From assembly GCA_938009235.1 (NCBI GenBank), contig CALLIK010000009.1, positions 124,001 through 188,000 of the forward strand: 64,000 nucleotides of DNA, given 5' to 3'. Origin of the DNA: an uncultured Caulobacterales bacterium. GTDB taxonomy: Bacteria; Pseudomonadota; Alphaproteobacteria; Caulobacterales; Maricaulaceae. The translations under genes and the position numbers were made by a program. The notes beneath the pieces were generated by a model that saw nothing but the letters and a program-made list of their open reading frames with translations, was not told where the DNA came from and searched no databases. This document shows, one piece after another, positions 46,128 to 57,187 of this stretch. Each line of letters begins with the position of its first letter. Within the stretch, counting starts at the first letter, position 1.

Positions 46128-46688
46128 ATGTCACACTTAAAAACTGTATTAAGTTTGGTTGTTGCTGGAGGCCTATGCGCCTGCACAGCAGCGTCACAAC
46201 AAAGTGCTGACGCCCAAATAGAGCCATCAAAAGTGGTTGAAACCGTAACGTCTAAGGTAACGGCACCTATGGCGACAGTTAAGCCTGGCGCAAATATCAC
46301 TCTGAACTCAGTCTTGCCAAAAACTATGGTGGCGGGTGAATTTCAAACGGTTCAACTTAGCCTGACTGATGCCTATTTAAATGGCTCTCTTGAGGTTAAC
46401 ATTAAGACTAGCTCCGGACTACGTATCTTCGGCGGACAAGACAGCCAAAGCTTCGATATGTCCAAAGAGGGCCCACATAATTTTGATGTGGATGTTGCTG
46501 CCGATACAGATGGCGTTTATTTCTTAAACGTCTTTACGACGGCAAATGGATCAGCACGTAGTTTTTCAGTGCGTGTAAACGTTGGTAACGTCACGCAAAA
46601 AATGTTTGACGATCTGAGGCCTGCGAGCGGAGAGCTTGTCGAATCTGGTACCATTCGTGTCATGGATGCGGACGAGACTATTCGTTAA
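46128..46688 (+). CDS. Lipoprotein of unknown function, partner of the metallopeptidase
   Basis: The 186-residue product has a lipoprotein signal peptide (MSHLKTVLSLVVAGGLCAC). The mature part is an all-beta-looking domain (ITLNSVLPKTMVAGEFQTVQLSLTDAYLNGSLEVNIKTSSGLRIFGGQ ... YFLNVFTTANGSARSFSVRVNVGN), like bacterial Ig or fibronectin folds. The gene begins 2 nt after the metallopeptidase stop, so the two are co-translated. It could be an inhibitor, chaperone or structural partner of the protease; this is inference. I recognise no family. Confidence 0.75.
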   Translation: MSHLKTVLSLVVAGGLCACTAASQQSADAQIEPSKVVETVTSKVTAPMATVKPGANITLNSVLPKTMVAGEFQTVQLSLTDAYLNGSLEVNIKTSSGLRIFGGQDSQSFDMSKEGPHNFDVDVAADTDGVYFLNVFTTANGSARSFSVRVNVGNVTQKMFDDLRPASGELVESGTIRVMDADETIR

Positions 46689-46718
46689 AAACGATACTCA
46701 CAAAGCTGTCACTATTCA

Positions 46719-46750
46719 AAGCCTCTTAGACCGTCTAGTCTGAGAGGCTT
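46719..46750 (+). terminator. Hairpin after the metallopeptidase operon
   Basis: AAGCCTCTTAGAC pairs with GTCTGAGAGGCTT over 13 positions with G-U allowed. The downstream tract AATTGT is weak for termination. Confidence 0.5.
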
Positions 46751-46769
46751 AATTGTATGGAGAGATGAC

Positions 46770-47618
46770 ATGAGCGAACAAGTGCTATCCGATTGGACCC
46801 CACCAAAAATTTGGAAAAATAAAGTTTCAGGCGGAAAGTTTGCAAATATCAATCGTCCAACAGCTGGCTCGACACATGAGAAAGCTCTCTCAGTTGGTAA
46901 ACATGACTTGCAACTTTATTCATTAGGAACACCAAATGGGGTGAAAGTAACCATCATGCTCGAAGAGCTGCTGGAGCTTGGTATCAGCAGCGCTGATTAT
47001 GACGCATGGCTCATCAATATTGGTGAGGGCGACCAATTTGGATCTGGCTTTGTTGAAGTAAACCCAAATTCGAAAATTCCTGCACTCATCGACCATTCAG
47101 ATGGCAAGACACAGCGTGTTTTTGAGTCAGCTTCAATCTTGATGTATTTGGCCGAAAAATTTGGTCACTTCCTTCCAGAGAGTGGTGCAGCGAGAACAGA
47201 ATGCCTGTCTTGGTTGTTTTGGCAGATGGGGAGTGCTCCATATTTGGGCGGTGGATTTGGGCATTTCTACGCCTATGCTCCGATGAAGATCGAATATTGT
47301 ATTGATCGCTTTTCAATGGAAGTAAAACGTCAGCTGGATGTACTGGATCAACGCCTAGCCGAAAACGAGTTCATTGCGGGAGATACTCTAACCATCGCAG
47401 ACTTTGCGATTTATCCTTGGTATGGCGGCATGGCCCGCGGTGTTCTTTATGAGGCTGGTGAGTTCCTTCAGGTCGAGAGCTATGAGAATTTACAGCGTTG
47501 GACAAAGCAACTTGCCGCGCGCCCAGCATTTCGTCGGGGCCAACTCGTGAACAGATATTGGGACGACAAAGGCTTGTCTGAACGCCATGATGCATCCGAC
47601 TTTGACGGCTTGTTGTGA
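46770..47618 (+). CDS. yghU: Glutathione-dependent disulfide-bond oxidoreductase YghU
   Basis: This is a Nu-class glutathione transferase-like protein that reduces disulfides using two bound glutathiones. The N-terminal thioredoxin fold has LQLYSLGTPNGVKVTIMLEELLELG and NPNSKIPALIDHSDGKTQRVFESASILMYLAEKFGHFLP. The C-terminal helical domain has WLFWQMGSAPYLGGGFGHFYAYAPMKIEYCIDRFSMEVKRQLDVLD. The 282-residue length and near-identical motif order match E. coli YghU closely. The upstream hairpin separates it from the metallopeptidase pair. Confidence 0.93.
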   Translation: MSEQVLSDWTPPKIWKNKVSGGKFANINRPTAGSTHEKALSVGKHDLQLYSLGTPNGVKVTIMLEELLELGISSADYDAWLINIGEGDQFGSGFVEVNPNSKIPALIDHSDGKTQRVFESASILMYLAEKFGHFLPESGAARTECLSWLFWQMGSAPYLGGGFGHFYAYAPMKIEYCIDRFSMEVKRQLDVLDQRLAENEFIAGDTLTIADFAIYPWYGGMARGVLYEAGEFLQVESYENLQRWTKQLAARPAFRRGQLVNRYWDDKGLSERHDASDFDGLL

Positions 47619-47740
47619 TCTTGAACGCCGCAACATTGCCTTAAGGCTTTCATTATAGATGTAATCTCATTCAATAGTTGGACTTTTGGGGGCGCAGCAC
47701 GGGGCTGTAACGAAAGTTTTTCTAAAGATTGGAGACACTC

Positions 47741-48427
47741 ATGAAAATTTTAGTTTCAGCGTTATGCTGTGCCGCTTTTTTGGCCGGATGCAGTACGGCT
47801 ACAACAAATTACAAAAGTCAGCCTTCGGACTCTAAATTCGCTGTTGGCTTAGGTGCCGGCACAACAGGTATCACGGCCGAAGCTAAATTTTCACCAAATG
47901 ACAGAATTGCCCTTCGAGGAAATTATAACTTTGGTGAAATTGTTGTCGATCAAGATTATGATGGTATCGATTATGACGGTGACTTGAGCCTAAGTACGTT
48001 CGGCGGATTTGTAGACGTTGCACCGTTCAAAAATGGGTTTGTTTTATCCGGTGGTGCTTATGTTGGTGATAAGACGTTCGACTTGAATGCGACGCCAAGT
48101 AATGCAGTGGAGATCGGCGGACTTAGTTTTGATCCGTCAGATGTTGGTACGCTCACTGGGCGAGCCGAGTTTAATAATTTTGCGCCTTATGCAGGCATAG
48201 GATATGACAGCTTCATAAGTGGGTCTAGCAATTGGTCGTTTAATGCTAGAGCGGGAGTGATGTTTACTGGTTCTGTGGATGTCGATTTGGTCTCCGTAAA
48301 TGGACTGTTGTCCAACGATCAAACTTTACGCGATGAAATTGAGGCTGAAATTCTAGCTATCGAAGAAGATGCGGAGAATTATAAATATTACCCCGTCTTG
48401 ACAATAGGCATAGCGCGCCGCTTCTAA
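47741..48427 (+). CDS. Outer-membrane beta-barrel-like lipoprotein
   Basis: The ATG at 47741, with a GGAGA ribosome-binding site, gives a lipoprotein signal MKILVSALCCAAFLAGC (the tracked ORF starts at an upstream TTG). The mature part reads as alternating beta strands, Gly/Asp/Phe-rich (FAVGLGAGTTGITAEAKFSPNDRIALRGNYNFGEI ... FAPYAGIGYDSFISGSSNWSFNARAGVMFTGSVDVDLVSV), and ends in a C-terminal aromatic strand YPVLTIGIARRF, as in outer-membrane barrel proteins. It resembles OmpW/porin-like families but I cannot name one. An OM barrel with a lipoprotein signal is uncommon. Confidence 0.75.
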   Translation: MKILVSALCCAAFLAGCSTATTNYKSQPSDSKFAVGLGAGTTGITAEAKFSPNDRIALRGNYNFGEIVVDQDYDGIDYDGDLSLSTFGGFVDVAPFKNGFVLSGGAYVGDKTFDLNATPSNAVEIGGLSFDPSDVGTLTGRAEFNNFAPYAGIGYDSFISGSSNWSFNARAGVMFTGSVDVDLVSVNGLLSNDQTLRDEIEAEILAIEEDAENYKYYPVLTIGIARRF

Positions 48428-48502
48428 AGACTCTCGCGTGCGACATAGCTGAGTTTGGATGTGTTTTGAATGTGTGAACTCGGCCTGCGATAGGGTCGAG
48501 TT

Positions 48503-48667
48503 TTAAGCGATCAATGCAGCGACAACTTTCCGTTTCCCAGTATAAGAGTACCGCTCATGCATGATGCGAAAGTTATCGAGCAAGGGCACCAACTGAACGT
48601 CAGGCAGTAGGGCGAGGTTCGCGTCTCATGATGCCGTGTCAATGATAGCGTAAGTGCGGCTCGTCAT
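48503..48667 (-). pseudogene. Decayed fragment of a TauD/TfdA-like dioxygenase
   Basis: One minus-strand frame reads MTSRTYAIIDTAS, a TGA stop, then DANLALLPDVQLVPLLDNFRIMHERYSYTGKRKVVAALIA and a stop. The second part matches the C-terminal end of TauD/gamma-butyrobetaine-type dioxygenases (L.DN.R.MHGR..FTGKR). The first ATG overlaps the stop of the aldo/keto reductase (TAATG), so the gene was once coupled to it and has since been deleted internally and stopped. It is absent from the ORF track. Confidence 0.55.
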
Positions 48668-49548
48668 TATGGCATAGCCTCGCTGCGATAGGTTTCGACA
48701 ACATCATAAAATTCGCGGCCCGTGAGGTTTATTTGTGCCGCATAGCCAGACTCTGTGATCCGCGTTGGAGTTTGTGTGCCAATGATTGGGATGACATTGG
48801 CTGCGTGGGCGCGGGTGAAGGCGAGGGCGGCGACAGACCGTGTCGTGCCATAACGCAAGCCAATCTCGTCTAAGACCGTTTGAACTGGCCCTTTCTCGAG
48901 TGGAATTTGACCGCGAGTTAATGGCGACCACGCCATGACCGTCGCGCCCGTCGCAGATGCATAATCCAATGTGCCGTCAGTAATAGGGTCTTGCATTAGA
49001 GCTGAAAATTCAGGTTGCAGGGTCGCGATCGGGTGATCCAAATATTGTTGTAGAGCGTGGGTTTGCGCGACAGTAAAGTTTGACACGCCAATGAGGCGCG
49101 TTTTCCCGCTTTCCACGAGTTCATTCAGGGCGCGAGCCGTCTCGTCCATCGGAGTCGTCAAATCAGGGCGATGTATCTGATACAGGTCGACATAGTCGGT
49201 CTGTAAGCGCTCCAATGAAGCGTCCATTGCCGCCATTATATAACGGTAGGAACTATCATAAGGGCGGACAGCATCTATGCCGCCTTTGGTCGCGAGCACC
49301 ATCTGTTTTCGAAGGCTAGGCGCAGCAGCTAAGACTTCGCCTAAACGCGCCTCTGCTTGTCCGAATCCATTGTCTTCGCGGTCAGGAAACTCGCCTAAGC
49401 CGTAAATGTCTGCTGTGTCGATTAGGTTCATGCCCGCGTCTAATGCGGTTCTAATAATGCGGTCACCCATGTCGACATTATGTTGAGCGAAGCGCCAACA
49501 GCCGAACGCGACCTTGCCAACTGTAATGTCGCTATGCCCAAGTTTCAT
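48667..49548 (-). CDS. Aldo/keto reductase
   Basis: This NADP-dependent oxidoreductase has the AKR catalytic tetrad: DTADIYG (Asp, Tyr), VLATKGG (Lys) and DLYQIHRPD (His). The cofactor end has VIPIIGTQTPTRI. I place the start at the ATG at 49548 (MKLGHSDITVGKVAFGCWRF), which follows AAGGA and avoids the 35-nt overlap with the GST gene made by the tracked start; the length is then about 293 residues. The stop overlaps the decayed dioxygenase fragment. Its substrate is unknown. Confidence 0.88.
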   Translation of the reverse strand: MKLGHSDITVGKVAFGCWRFAQHNVDMGDRIIRTALDAGMNLIDTADIYGLGEFPDREDNGFGQAEARLGEVLAAAPSLRKQMVLATKGGIDAVRPYDSSYRYIMAAMDASLERLQTDYVDLYQIHRPDLTTPMDETARALNELVESGKTRLIGVSNFTVAQTHALQQYLDHPIATLQPEFSALMQDPITDGTLDYASATGATVMAWSPLTRGQIPLEKGPVQTVLDEIGLRYGTTRSVAALAFTRAHAANVIPIIGTQTPTRITESGYAAQINLTGREFYDVVETYRSEAMP

Positions 49549-49555
49549 GACAGGT

Positions 49556-50212
49556 CTATCCTTCGAAGTCTTTGGCATCTGCAAATGCAAGTTGGAATGC
49601 GGGACGTGTTTTCATGCGCCCCATGTAAGCTTTGAACACAGGGTCATGTCCAAGGCCATAGGCGCGCGCCCAATTCAAGTTCTGCCCAGTTAGACAGTCT
49701 GCTGCGGTGAAAGTATCTCCACAGATAAAGTCGGAGGTTTCCAGTCGCGTCTTAAGCTGGGGAAGGACTTCATTTTCGATTTTATCGCGATTAAATTTCG
49801 CGAAGTCTTGATTGCGTGCGGGCTTAGGTAAAATGGTTTCGTGTAGGCGTATGTTCCAAAGCATCTGATCCATCCATGATCCGCCTAAGGCCATGATCTG
49901 TAGATAGGTCGCGCGTGCGCGGTGATCGTTTGGTAGGGGCGCAAAACGCGGGTCTAGGTCCGCAAGCCATGTCAGAATAGCCAAAGACTCTGTTATCGTT
50001 TGCGTCGACCCATCGCTATATTCGACATCCAAAACAGGCACGCCGTGGCTTGGGTTTTTAGCTAGAAACTCTGGCGTATATTGTTCGCCTTTACGCAAGG
50101 CTACGCGAATAGTTTTGAAACTCTTGCCGCGCATTTCATGTAACAGCCATTTCACGCGGGCTGATCGCGATAGGGGATAATGATAGAGCGTGAGCTGAGA
50201 TATTTGATCCAT
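49556..50212 (-). CDS. Glutathione S-transferase family protein
   Basis: The 218-residue protein has an N-terminal thioredoxin-like domain (LTLYHYPLSRSARVKWLLHEMRGKSF) with a serine near the catalytic position, and NPSHGVPVLDVEYSDGSTQTITESLAILTWLADLDP. The C-terminal all-helical domain has the N-capping box SDFICGDTFTAADCLTGQNL. It fits the Beta/Theta-like bacterial classes. It is followed 7 nt later by the aldo/keto reductase, forming a likely detoxification pair. Confidence 0.88.
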   Translation of the reverse strand: MDQISQLTLYHYPLSRSARVKWLLHEMRGKSFKTIRVALRKGEQYTPEFLAKNPSHGVPVLDVEYSDGSTQTITESLAILTWLADLDPRFAPLPNDHRARATYLQIMALGGSWMDQMLWNIRLHETILPKPARNQDFAKFNRDKIENEVLPQLKTRLETSDFICGDTFTAADCLTGQNLNWARAYGLGHDPVFKAYMGRMKTRPAFQLAFADAKDFEG

Positions 50213-50538
50213 AAGCTTGGTTAGCTTAAATCGCTCATTTGATAAATAGGTTAGAAAAAAGTATCTAAGTAAGTGCGTTGAACGTTGTTGTTCTAAGTTT
50301 TCAAACTTTGCGATTTATAGTCAAACGGATTTAACTCAGATTTTTCTGGTTCAATTTTACAGCACACAATGATCAAACGCATAGATTTGGGCTATCTAAA
50401 AAGTTTACCTCTCGAAGTTGTTATTGTGATTCCCTTCATAATGTGTGCAATCAATGATTAACATTTTAATTGAGGTTATTTGCTGTTGCGCGATGTGACG
50501 CCTATAGCTGTGCAGACTGTGACGGATTGGGAACAACC
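50213..50538. promoter_or_regulatory. AT-rich divergent intergenic region upstream of arsM
   Basis: This 326-nt stretch separates the GST and ArsM genes. No gene or known element is clear. It holds an 11-nt palindrome, AATCA-A-TGATT (50449-50459), 80 nt before the ArsM start, which could be an operator. Confidence 0.35.
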
Positions 50539-51711
50539 ATGGACGATAATTTTCAAGATATAGATTCTACGAATGCGGATGTCAGAGATGGCGTCCAAGA
50601 TCGTTATGGCGCTGGCGCTCAAGCTGTAGAGGCAGCGTTATGCTGTCCTATCGACTATGATCCGCAATATTTGGAAATCATCCCACAAGAAGTCCTAGAC
50701 CGCGATTATGGCTGTGGCGATCCGTCCCGCTATGTCCGAGAAGGCGAAACCGTATTGGACCTTGGGTCAGGTGGCGGCAAAATCTGTTTCATCGCATCGC
50801 AAATCGTTGGCCCCAAAGGCCGCGTCATTGGCGTCGATATGACGGACGAAATGTTGGAGCTTGCGCGCGAAAATGCGCCAATCATTGCTGAGCGTGTTGG
50901 CTATTCGAACGTAGAATTTCGTCGCGGTCACATTGAAGAATTGAAGCTCGATCTAGACCTGCTTGATACGTGGTTGGCGGCCAATCCTGTTGCCTCTGCG
51001 AATGACATGGAACGTATGGATGCCGAGATTTTGCGGTTGCGGTCAGAGATGACAATGATTCCAGATAATTCCGTTGATGTGATTGTGTCCAATTGCGTTT
51101 TGAACTTGGTGTCAGACACAAAGAAAAAACAACTCTTCGCGGAAATGTTCCGTGTCTTGAAAGTTGGCGGCCGTGTTGCGGTCTCTGATATTATTTCAGA
51201 TGAGGACAGCCCAGAAGAGCTAAAACAAGACTCGCGTTTGTGGTCTGGATGTATTTCTGGTGCCTTGACGGAGCTAGGCTTTGTGGCGGCTTTGGAAGAG
51301 GCTGGATTCCACGGCATCATGGTCGACAAATTCGAATCTGATCCTTGGCAAATCGTTCAAGGGATCGAATATCGTTCAGCCACATATTTAGCCTATAAAG
51401 GCAAACAGGGCGAATGCTTAGAGAAGAACCAAGCGGTTATTTACAAAGGCCCATGGCGTCAGGTTCAAGATGATGACGGACATGTTTTTATGCGCGGCGA
51501 ACGTTCTGCTGTCTGCGAGAAAACCTTCAACCTCATGCAGCTTGAACCTTATTCGGATATGTTCTTCACAGTGGAACCAAGTGTTCCCGTGACAGACCGA
51601 ATTGAGTGGCCTACCGCTGATTGCGGTGTACGCCGCCGTGACCCACAAGAGACGAAACGCGGCGCGCCAAAGGTTACGACAGACCCGAGCCAAAGTGGTT
51701 CCTGCTGTTAG
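50539..51711 (+). CDS. arsM: Arsenosugar-type arsenite methyltransferase ArsM
   Basis: This is a SAM-dependent methyltransferase close to the arsenosugar-biosynthesis ArsM family (about 390 residues). The SAM site is GETVLDLGSGGGKICFIASQIVGPKGRVIGVDMTDEMLELARENAP near residues 70-115. Conserved cysteines occur in ALCCPIDYDP, DYGCGDPSRY, SNCVLNLVSD and SGCISGAL, which fit arsenite binding. The C-terminal ADCGVRRRDPQETKRG and terminal GSCC are also typical. I start at the ATG at 50539 preceded by GGGA; the tracked ORF begins 69 nt upstream. The usual partner, the radical SAM enzyme ArsS, is not in this window, and no arsR is adjacent. Confidence 0.88.
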   Translation: MDDNFQDIDSTNADVRDGVQDRYGAGAQAVEAALCCPIDYDPQYLEIIPQEVLDRDYGCGDPSRYVREGETVLDLGSGGGKICFIASQIVGPKGRVIGVDMTDEMLELARENAPIIAERVGYSNVEFRRGHIEELKLDLDLLDTWLAANPVASANDMERMDAEILRLRSEMTMIPDNSVDVIVSNCVLNLVSDTKKKQLFAEMFRVLKVGGRVAVSDIISDEDSPEELKQDSRLWSGCISGALTELGFVAALEEAGFHGIMVDKFESDPWQIVQGIEYRSATYLAYKGKQGECLEKNQAVIYKGPWRQVQDDDGHVFMRGERSAVCEKTFNLMQLEPYSDMFFTVEPSVPVTDRIEWPTADCGVRRRDPQETKRGAPKVTTDPSQSGSCC

Positions 51712-51774
51712 CCTGAAGACCTATCAAACCTCATATTAATGATTGCGACGTGTCCCGATATGCGTTGGAAAGAC

Positions 51775-52641
51775 ATGACTATGCGACGCTTTAAATTCAT
51801 TTCTGTTGGTGCAGCAGCCCTCTCTGTGGCTGCCTGTGCGCCCGTTTCAATTTTGAACGGTATCACGCCGGCTTCTACGTTCGAAAAGACGAAGAATGTT
51901 TCCTATGGTGACAGCTCTTCTGGTGAGGTGTTGGATATATACCGATCCGAAAAGCCTAAAGCAGATGCCCCTGTTCTGATGTTCGTTCATGGCGGGAGTT
52001 GGGATAGTGGAAACAAGGACATGTATAAGTTCTTAGCGGAAGGTTTTACGAAATCTGGCTATGATATCGTGCTCCCAAATTATCGTTTATACCCAGACGC
52101 AAAATTTCCAAATTTCTTAGAGGATAATGCGAAAGCCGTTGCGCATACTTCCAAAGCCTTTCCTGGCCGCTCTATTGTTCTCATGGGGCATTCTGCTGGT
52201 GGATATAATGTTCTGATGTTGGGCTTGCGTGATGAATATTTGAAGGCTGCTGGCGTTGATCTTTGCGCCTCAGTTGCAGGCATTGTTGGTTTGGCAGCGC
52301 CGACAGGTATTGTTCCGTTGAAAAGTGAGCGCTTGATCGAGATATTTCCAGATCGATTTACGGGAGACGACGCTGCGTTAAACAATGTTTCCGCGCCTGC
52401 GCCTGCGTTGTTTTTAGGGCATGGCGAGAGCGATACATCTGTCTATCCTCAAAATTCTGAGGCTTTAGCAGAAAAAGTCATCGCACGCGGCGGCAAGGCG
52501 ACACTGAAAATATACCCGGGGCAAAGCCACACGGATGTAGTTAAACTGCTGTCACGTCACTTTGACGATGATGCGACGCTTAAAGAAGATGTCGTTGAAT
52601 TTATTGATGGGCTTCCAAAAGGCGGAAGTTTTTGCCGTTAA
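51775..52641 (+). CDS. Lipoprotein alpha/beta-hydrolase (carboxylesterase-like)
   Basis: From the ATG at 51775 (preceded by GGAA) the product has a lipoprotein signal (MRRFKFISVGAAALSVAACAP, lipobox SVAAC). The hydrolase domain resembles the BD-FAE/hormone-sensitive lipase group: oxyanion motif MFVHGGSWD, nucleophile GHSAGGYN, Asp in GESDTSVYPQ and His in GQSHTDV. The catalytic triad is complete. It is about 289 residues and should be periplasmic or membrane-attached. Its stop overlaps the convergent BLUF gene stop by 4 nt. Confidence 0.88.
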   Translation: MTMRRFKFISVGAAALSVAACAPVSILNGITPASTFEKTKNVSYGDSSSGEVLDIYRSEKPKADAPVLMFVHGGSWDSGNKDMYKFLAEGFTKSGYDIVLPNYRLYPDAKFPNFLEDNAKAVAHTSKAFPGRSIVLMGHSAGGYNVLMLGLRDEYLKAAGVDLCASVAGIVGLAAPTGIVPLKSERLIEIFPDRFTGDDAALNNVSAPAPALFLGHGESDTSVYPQNSEALAEKVIARGGKATLKIYPGQSHTDVVKLLSRHFDDDATLKEDVVEFIDGLPKGGSFCR

Positions 52642-53150
52642 GCTAAGCCTGTCACGCGACCAAATGTTCGGCTAATTGTTCCAACTTCTTGGCTCGCATT
52701 TTCAGGCAGTACATCAGGAAAAGAACGGGCGCAGAGATTGAAGGCCGCTTCCGTTTCATCCGCATTTCTATAACCCATCGACCAGTTTGGAAATTCCCGT
52801 TCTGCGGATGTGCGTTGTGTCAATATCAAAGGATTGGTTGCGCGCCGATCTTGTGCTATTTTATCGAAGAGGGCCATGACGATGTCTTTGTCGCCTTCGA
52901 GGACCTGTAAAACTGACCCGTCTTTGCAGAGTAATATACCTGTTATGTTTTGAGCTAGGTTCCGCGCACGCGACGTAAGGGCAATCTCTTCAAGGTCTTG
53001 ACTTGAGGTGTTCTGTGCCAAGGCACATGTATATATTAGCTGAAAAATCACGTATGCAGGCCTTAAAATTATTCGGCCCACACCGAGTTCAAAATTCCAA
53101 TAACGTGAAGAGGTAAATTTGACGTTACGGATTTGATCTTGCAGTGACAT
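52638..53150 (-). CDS. BLUF-domain blue-light photoreceptor
   Basis: From the ATG at 53150 (behind GAGAC) the product has 170 residues with a BLUF domain from about residue 35 to 130. The three residues that shape the flavin photocycle are present: Tyr in LIYTC, Asn in TSRARN, and Gln in VLQVLEG; FPNWSMGY with its Trp/Met pair follows. No output domain follows, so it is a short BLUF protein that probably acts by protein contact. The tracked TTG start would overlap the TPP riboswitch on the other strand and is unlikely. Confidence 0.88.
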   Translation of the reverse strand: MSLQDQIRNVKFTSSRYWNFELGVGRIILRPAYVIFQLIYTCALAQNTSSQDLEEIALTSRARNLAQNITGILLCKDGSVLQVLEGDKDIVMALFDKIAQDRRATNPLILTQRTSAEREFPNWSMGYRNADETEAAFNLCARSFPDVLPENASQEVGTISRTFGRVTGLA

Positions 53151-53213
53151 GTCTCGATTTCTGTCAGCCCACCATGCTTGCGTATCGCCTTCAGCTCTGT
53201 CACAAGGCCTATA

Positions 53214-53300
53214 GCCGAGGGGCACTTGAATCACATGGGTGATACAGGTTGAGACGCACCCTTTGAACTTGATCCCGGACTCCAAAGTGTGAGGAAGGGC
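53214..53300 (+). promoter_or_regulatory. TPP (thiamine pyrophosphate) riboswitch
   Basis: The plus strand shows the THI-element signature in order: GAGGGGCAC (P1/P2), a P3 stem GAATCACATGGGTGAT, then GGTTGAGA, ACCC, GAACTTGATC, and GTGTGAGGAAGG. It lies 52 nt upstream of an operon that ends in thiC. It explains how thiC is controlled although its start overlaps an upstream gene. Confidence 0.88.
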
Positions 53301-53304
53301 GGAA

Positions 53305-53338
53305 GGACGGTGGTCACGGCATAACCCGCGACCCGTCC
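53305..53338 (+). promoter_or_regulatory. Riboswitch expression-platform hairpin
   Basis: GGACGG (53305-53310) can pair with CCGTCC (53333-53338) just downstream of the TPP aptamer and 14 nt before the first start codon. There is no U-tract, so control is more likely at translation initiation or through Rho than by intrinsic termination. Confidence 0.5.
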
Positions 53339-53351
53339 GTGTGAATAAAGG

Positions 53352-53884
53352 ATGGGTATGAAAACGTTTCTCTCTTTGATGGTATTAACGGTCTTTGGAC
53401 TGACAGCCTGTAGTGCGCCAGCACCCACACCTCAACCTGATGGGGTTTATTTGGTGCGTCATGCGGAAAAGACGACAGCCAAGACTGACCCTGCGCTGAG
53501 TGATGCTGGAGAGGTTCGCGCGAAAGAGCTCGCGGAGCTTCTGGACGATAAAGCTATAACGCATATCCACAGCACGAACACGCGCCGCACACGCGATACG
53601 GCTGCTCCGCTCGCGAAGCGGCTTGGGCTTATTGTCACGCTTTATGATGGTGGTGATTTGCCTGCGATGGCGGCGAAATTAAAAGTGACACCGGGACGGC
53701 ACTTGGTGGTTGGGCATTCCAACACAACACCTCAGCTAACGGAATTACTTGGCGGCGACGGCAGTACGCCGATTTATGAGCCCACTGAATATGATCGCCT
53801 CTATTGGGTCACGACAGCCTTTGATGAGCCTGTGGTGTCATACCTGACACGCTTTGGCGCGCCTTATGTGGCCGAGACTGAGTA

Positions 53885-53885
<1 letters not shown>
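53352..53885 (+). CDS. Histidine phosphatase lipoprotein in the TPP-riboswitch operon
   Basis: The 177-residue product (start at 53352 or the better spaced ATG at 53358 behind AAGGA) has a lipoprotein signal with lipobox LTAC near residue 20. The histidine-phosphatase core has VYLVRHAEKT (RHG-type catalytic His), STNTRRTRDTAAPLAKRLG and VVGHSNTTP with the second His. It is a short SixA/PGM-like form placed outside the cytoplasm. As the first gene behind a TPP riboswitch and two genes before thiC, it may dephosphorylate thiamine phosphates or pyrimidine phosphates for uptake; this is inference. Its stop overlaps the next start (TAATG). Confidence 0.85.
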
Positions 53886-56412
<2,527 letters not shown>

Positions 56413-56420
56413 GAAATATT

Positions 56421-57128
56421 ATGCGTAAAATTTTAAAACCTATTACGGCGTGCCTCGTTCTGAGCTTTGCTTTGTCTACGCAGGCGATAGCTCAGGATGC
56501 GGGTGATCGTTACTTTAGCGCGGACAGCATTACCTACGCGACTGAAGCCAAGAGCGATCAGGCCGCCAATGAGCACAAAGACGCCATCAAAAAATTGAAG
56601 AAGGCGCTTAAGCTCAAGAACCTGAAAGCCTATGAAACCTCCGCGATGCGGCAAATGCTGGCGGCTTCATATTATGCAACAGGGAAGCCTGAAAAAGCGA
56701 TTGAGGCTTTTGAAGGCGCAATCGCGGCTGGCGGGCTACGCGAGGCTGAGGTCAGGAGCATAAGGGTCAATGTTGCACAGTTAAATATTGCGGCAAAAAA
56801 CTACGCTGTCGGTGCACAACAATTGGAAACCTATTTCCGCGAAGGCGGCCCGCAAAAGGCAAGCCTCGTCAAACTCGTCATGACATCCCATATGCGCGCG
56901 GGAAACAGACAAGCTGCCGTGCCATGGGCCGACGCCATGGTGCGAAATAACTATGCAAAAACACGCGTCGAACATGACACGCTCTTATACCTCTACGACA
57001 CGCCAGAAAAACGCGCGGACCAAATCAGAGTGGTCACGAGAATGATCCAAATGTGGCCCGAAGACGCAGCGTTGCAGGTTAAATCTGAAGGGTTGAAACG
57101 TAAGGCGAAGTCGGAGGCGGCGGGTTAG
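56421..57128 (+). CDS. Secreted TPR-repeat protein downstream of thiC
   Basis: The 235-residue product has a signal peptide (MRKILKPITACLVLSFALSTQAIAQ) and several TPR-like helix pairs (DAIKKLKKALKLKNLKAYETSAMRQMLAASYYATGKPEKAIEAFEGAIAAGG). It is probably periplasmic. It lies 8 nt after thiC and may share the riboswitch transcript. A direct thiamine role is not evident; it may simply be a read-through passenger. TPR proteins usually mediate protein contact. Confidence 0.8.
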   Translation: MRKILKPITACLVLSFALSTQAIAQDAGDRYFSADSITYATEAKSDQAANEHKDAIKKLKKALKLKNLKAYETSAMRQMLAASYYATGKPEKAIEAFEGAIAAGGLREAEVRSIRVNVAQLNIAAKNYAVGAQQLETYFREGGPQKASLVKLVMTSHMRAGNRQAAVPWADAMVRNNYAKTRVEHDTLLYLYDTPEKRADQIRVVTRMIQMWPEDAALQVKSEGLKRKAKSEAAG

Positions 57129-57187
57129 GAGTTGGCAGACTTGGCGGGGAGTTTTATTTGGAGCCTGAAGGGGAGTCAGTCAGATAA

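Noticed and set aside
52689-52910. 73-residue plus-strand ORF opposite the BLUF gene
   Set aside because: Antisense to the conserved BLUF core.
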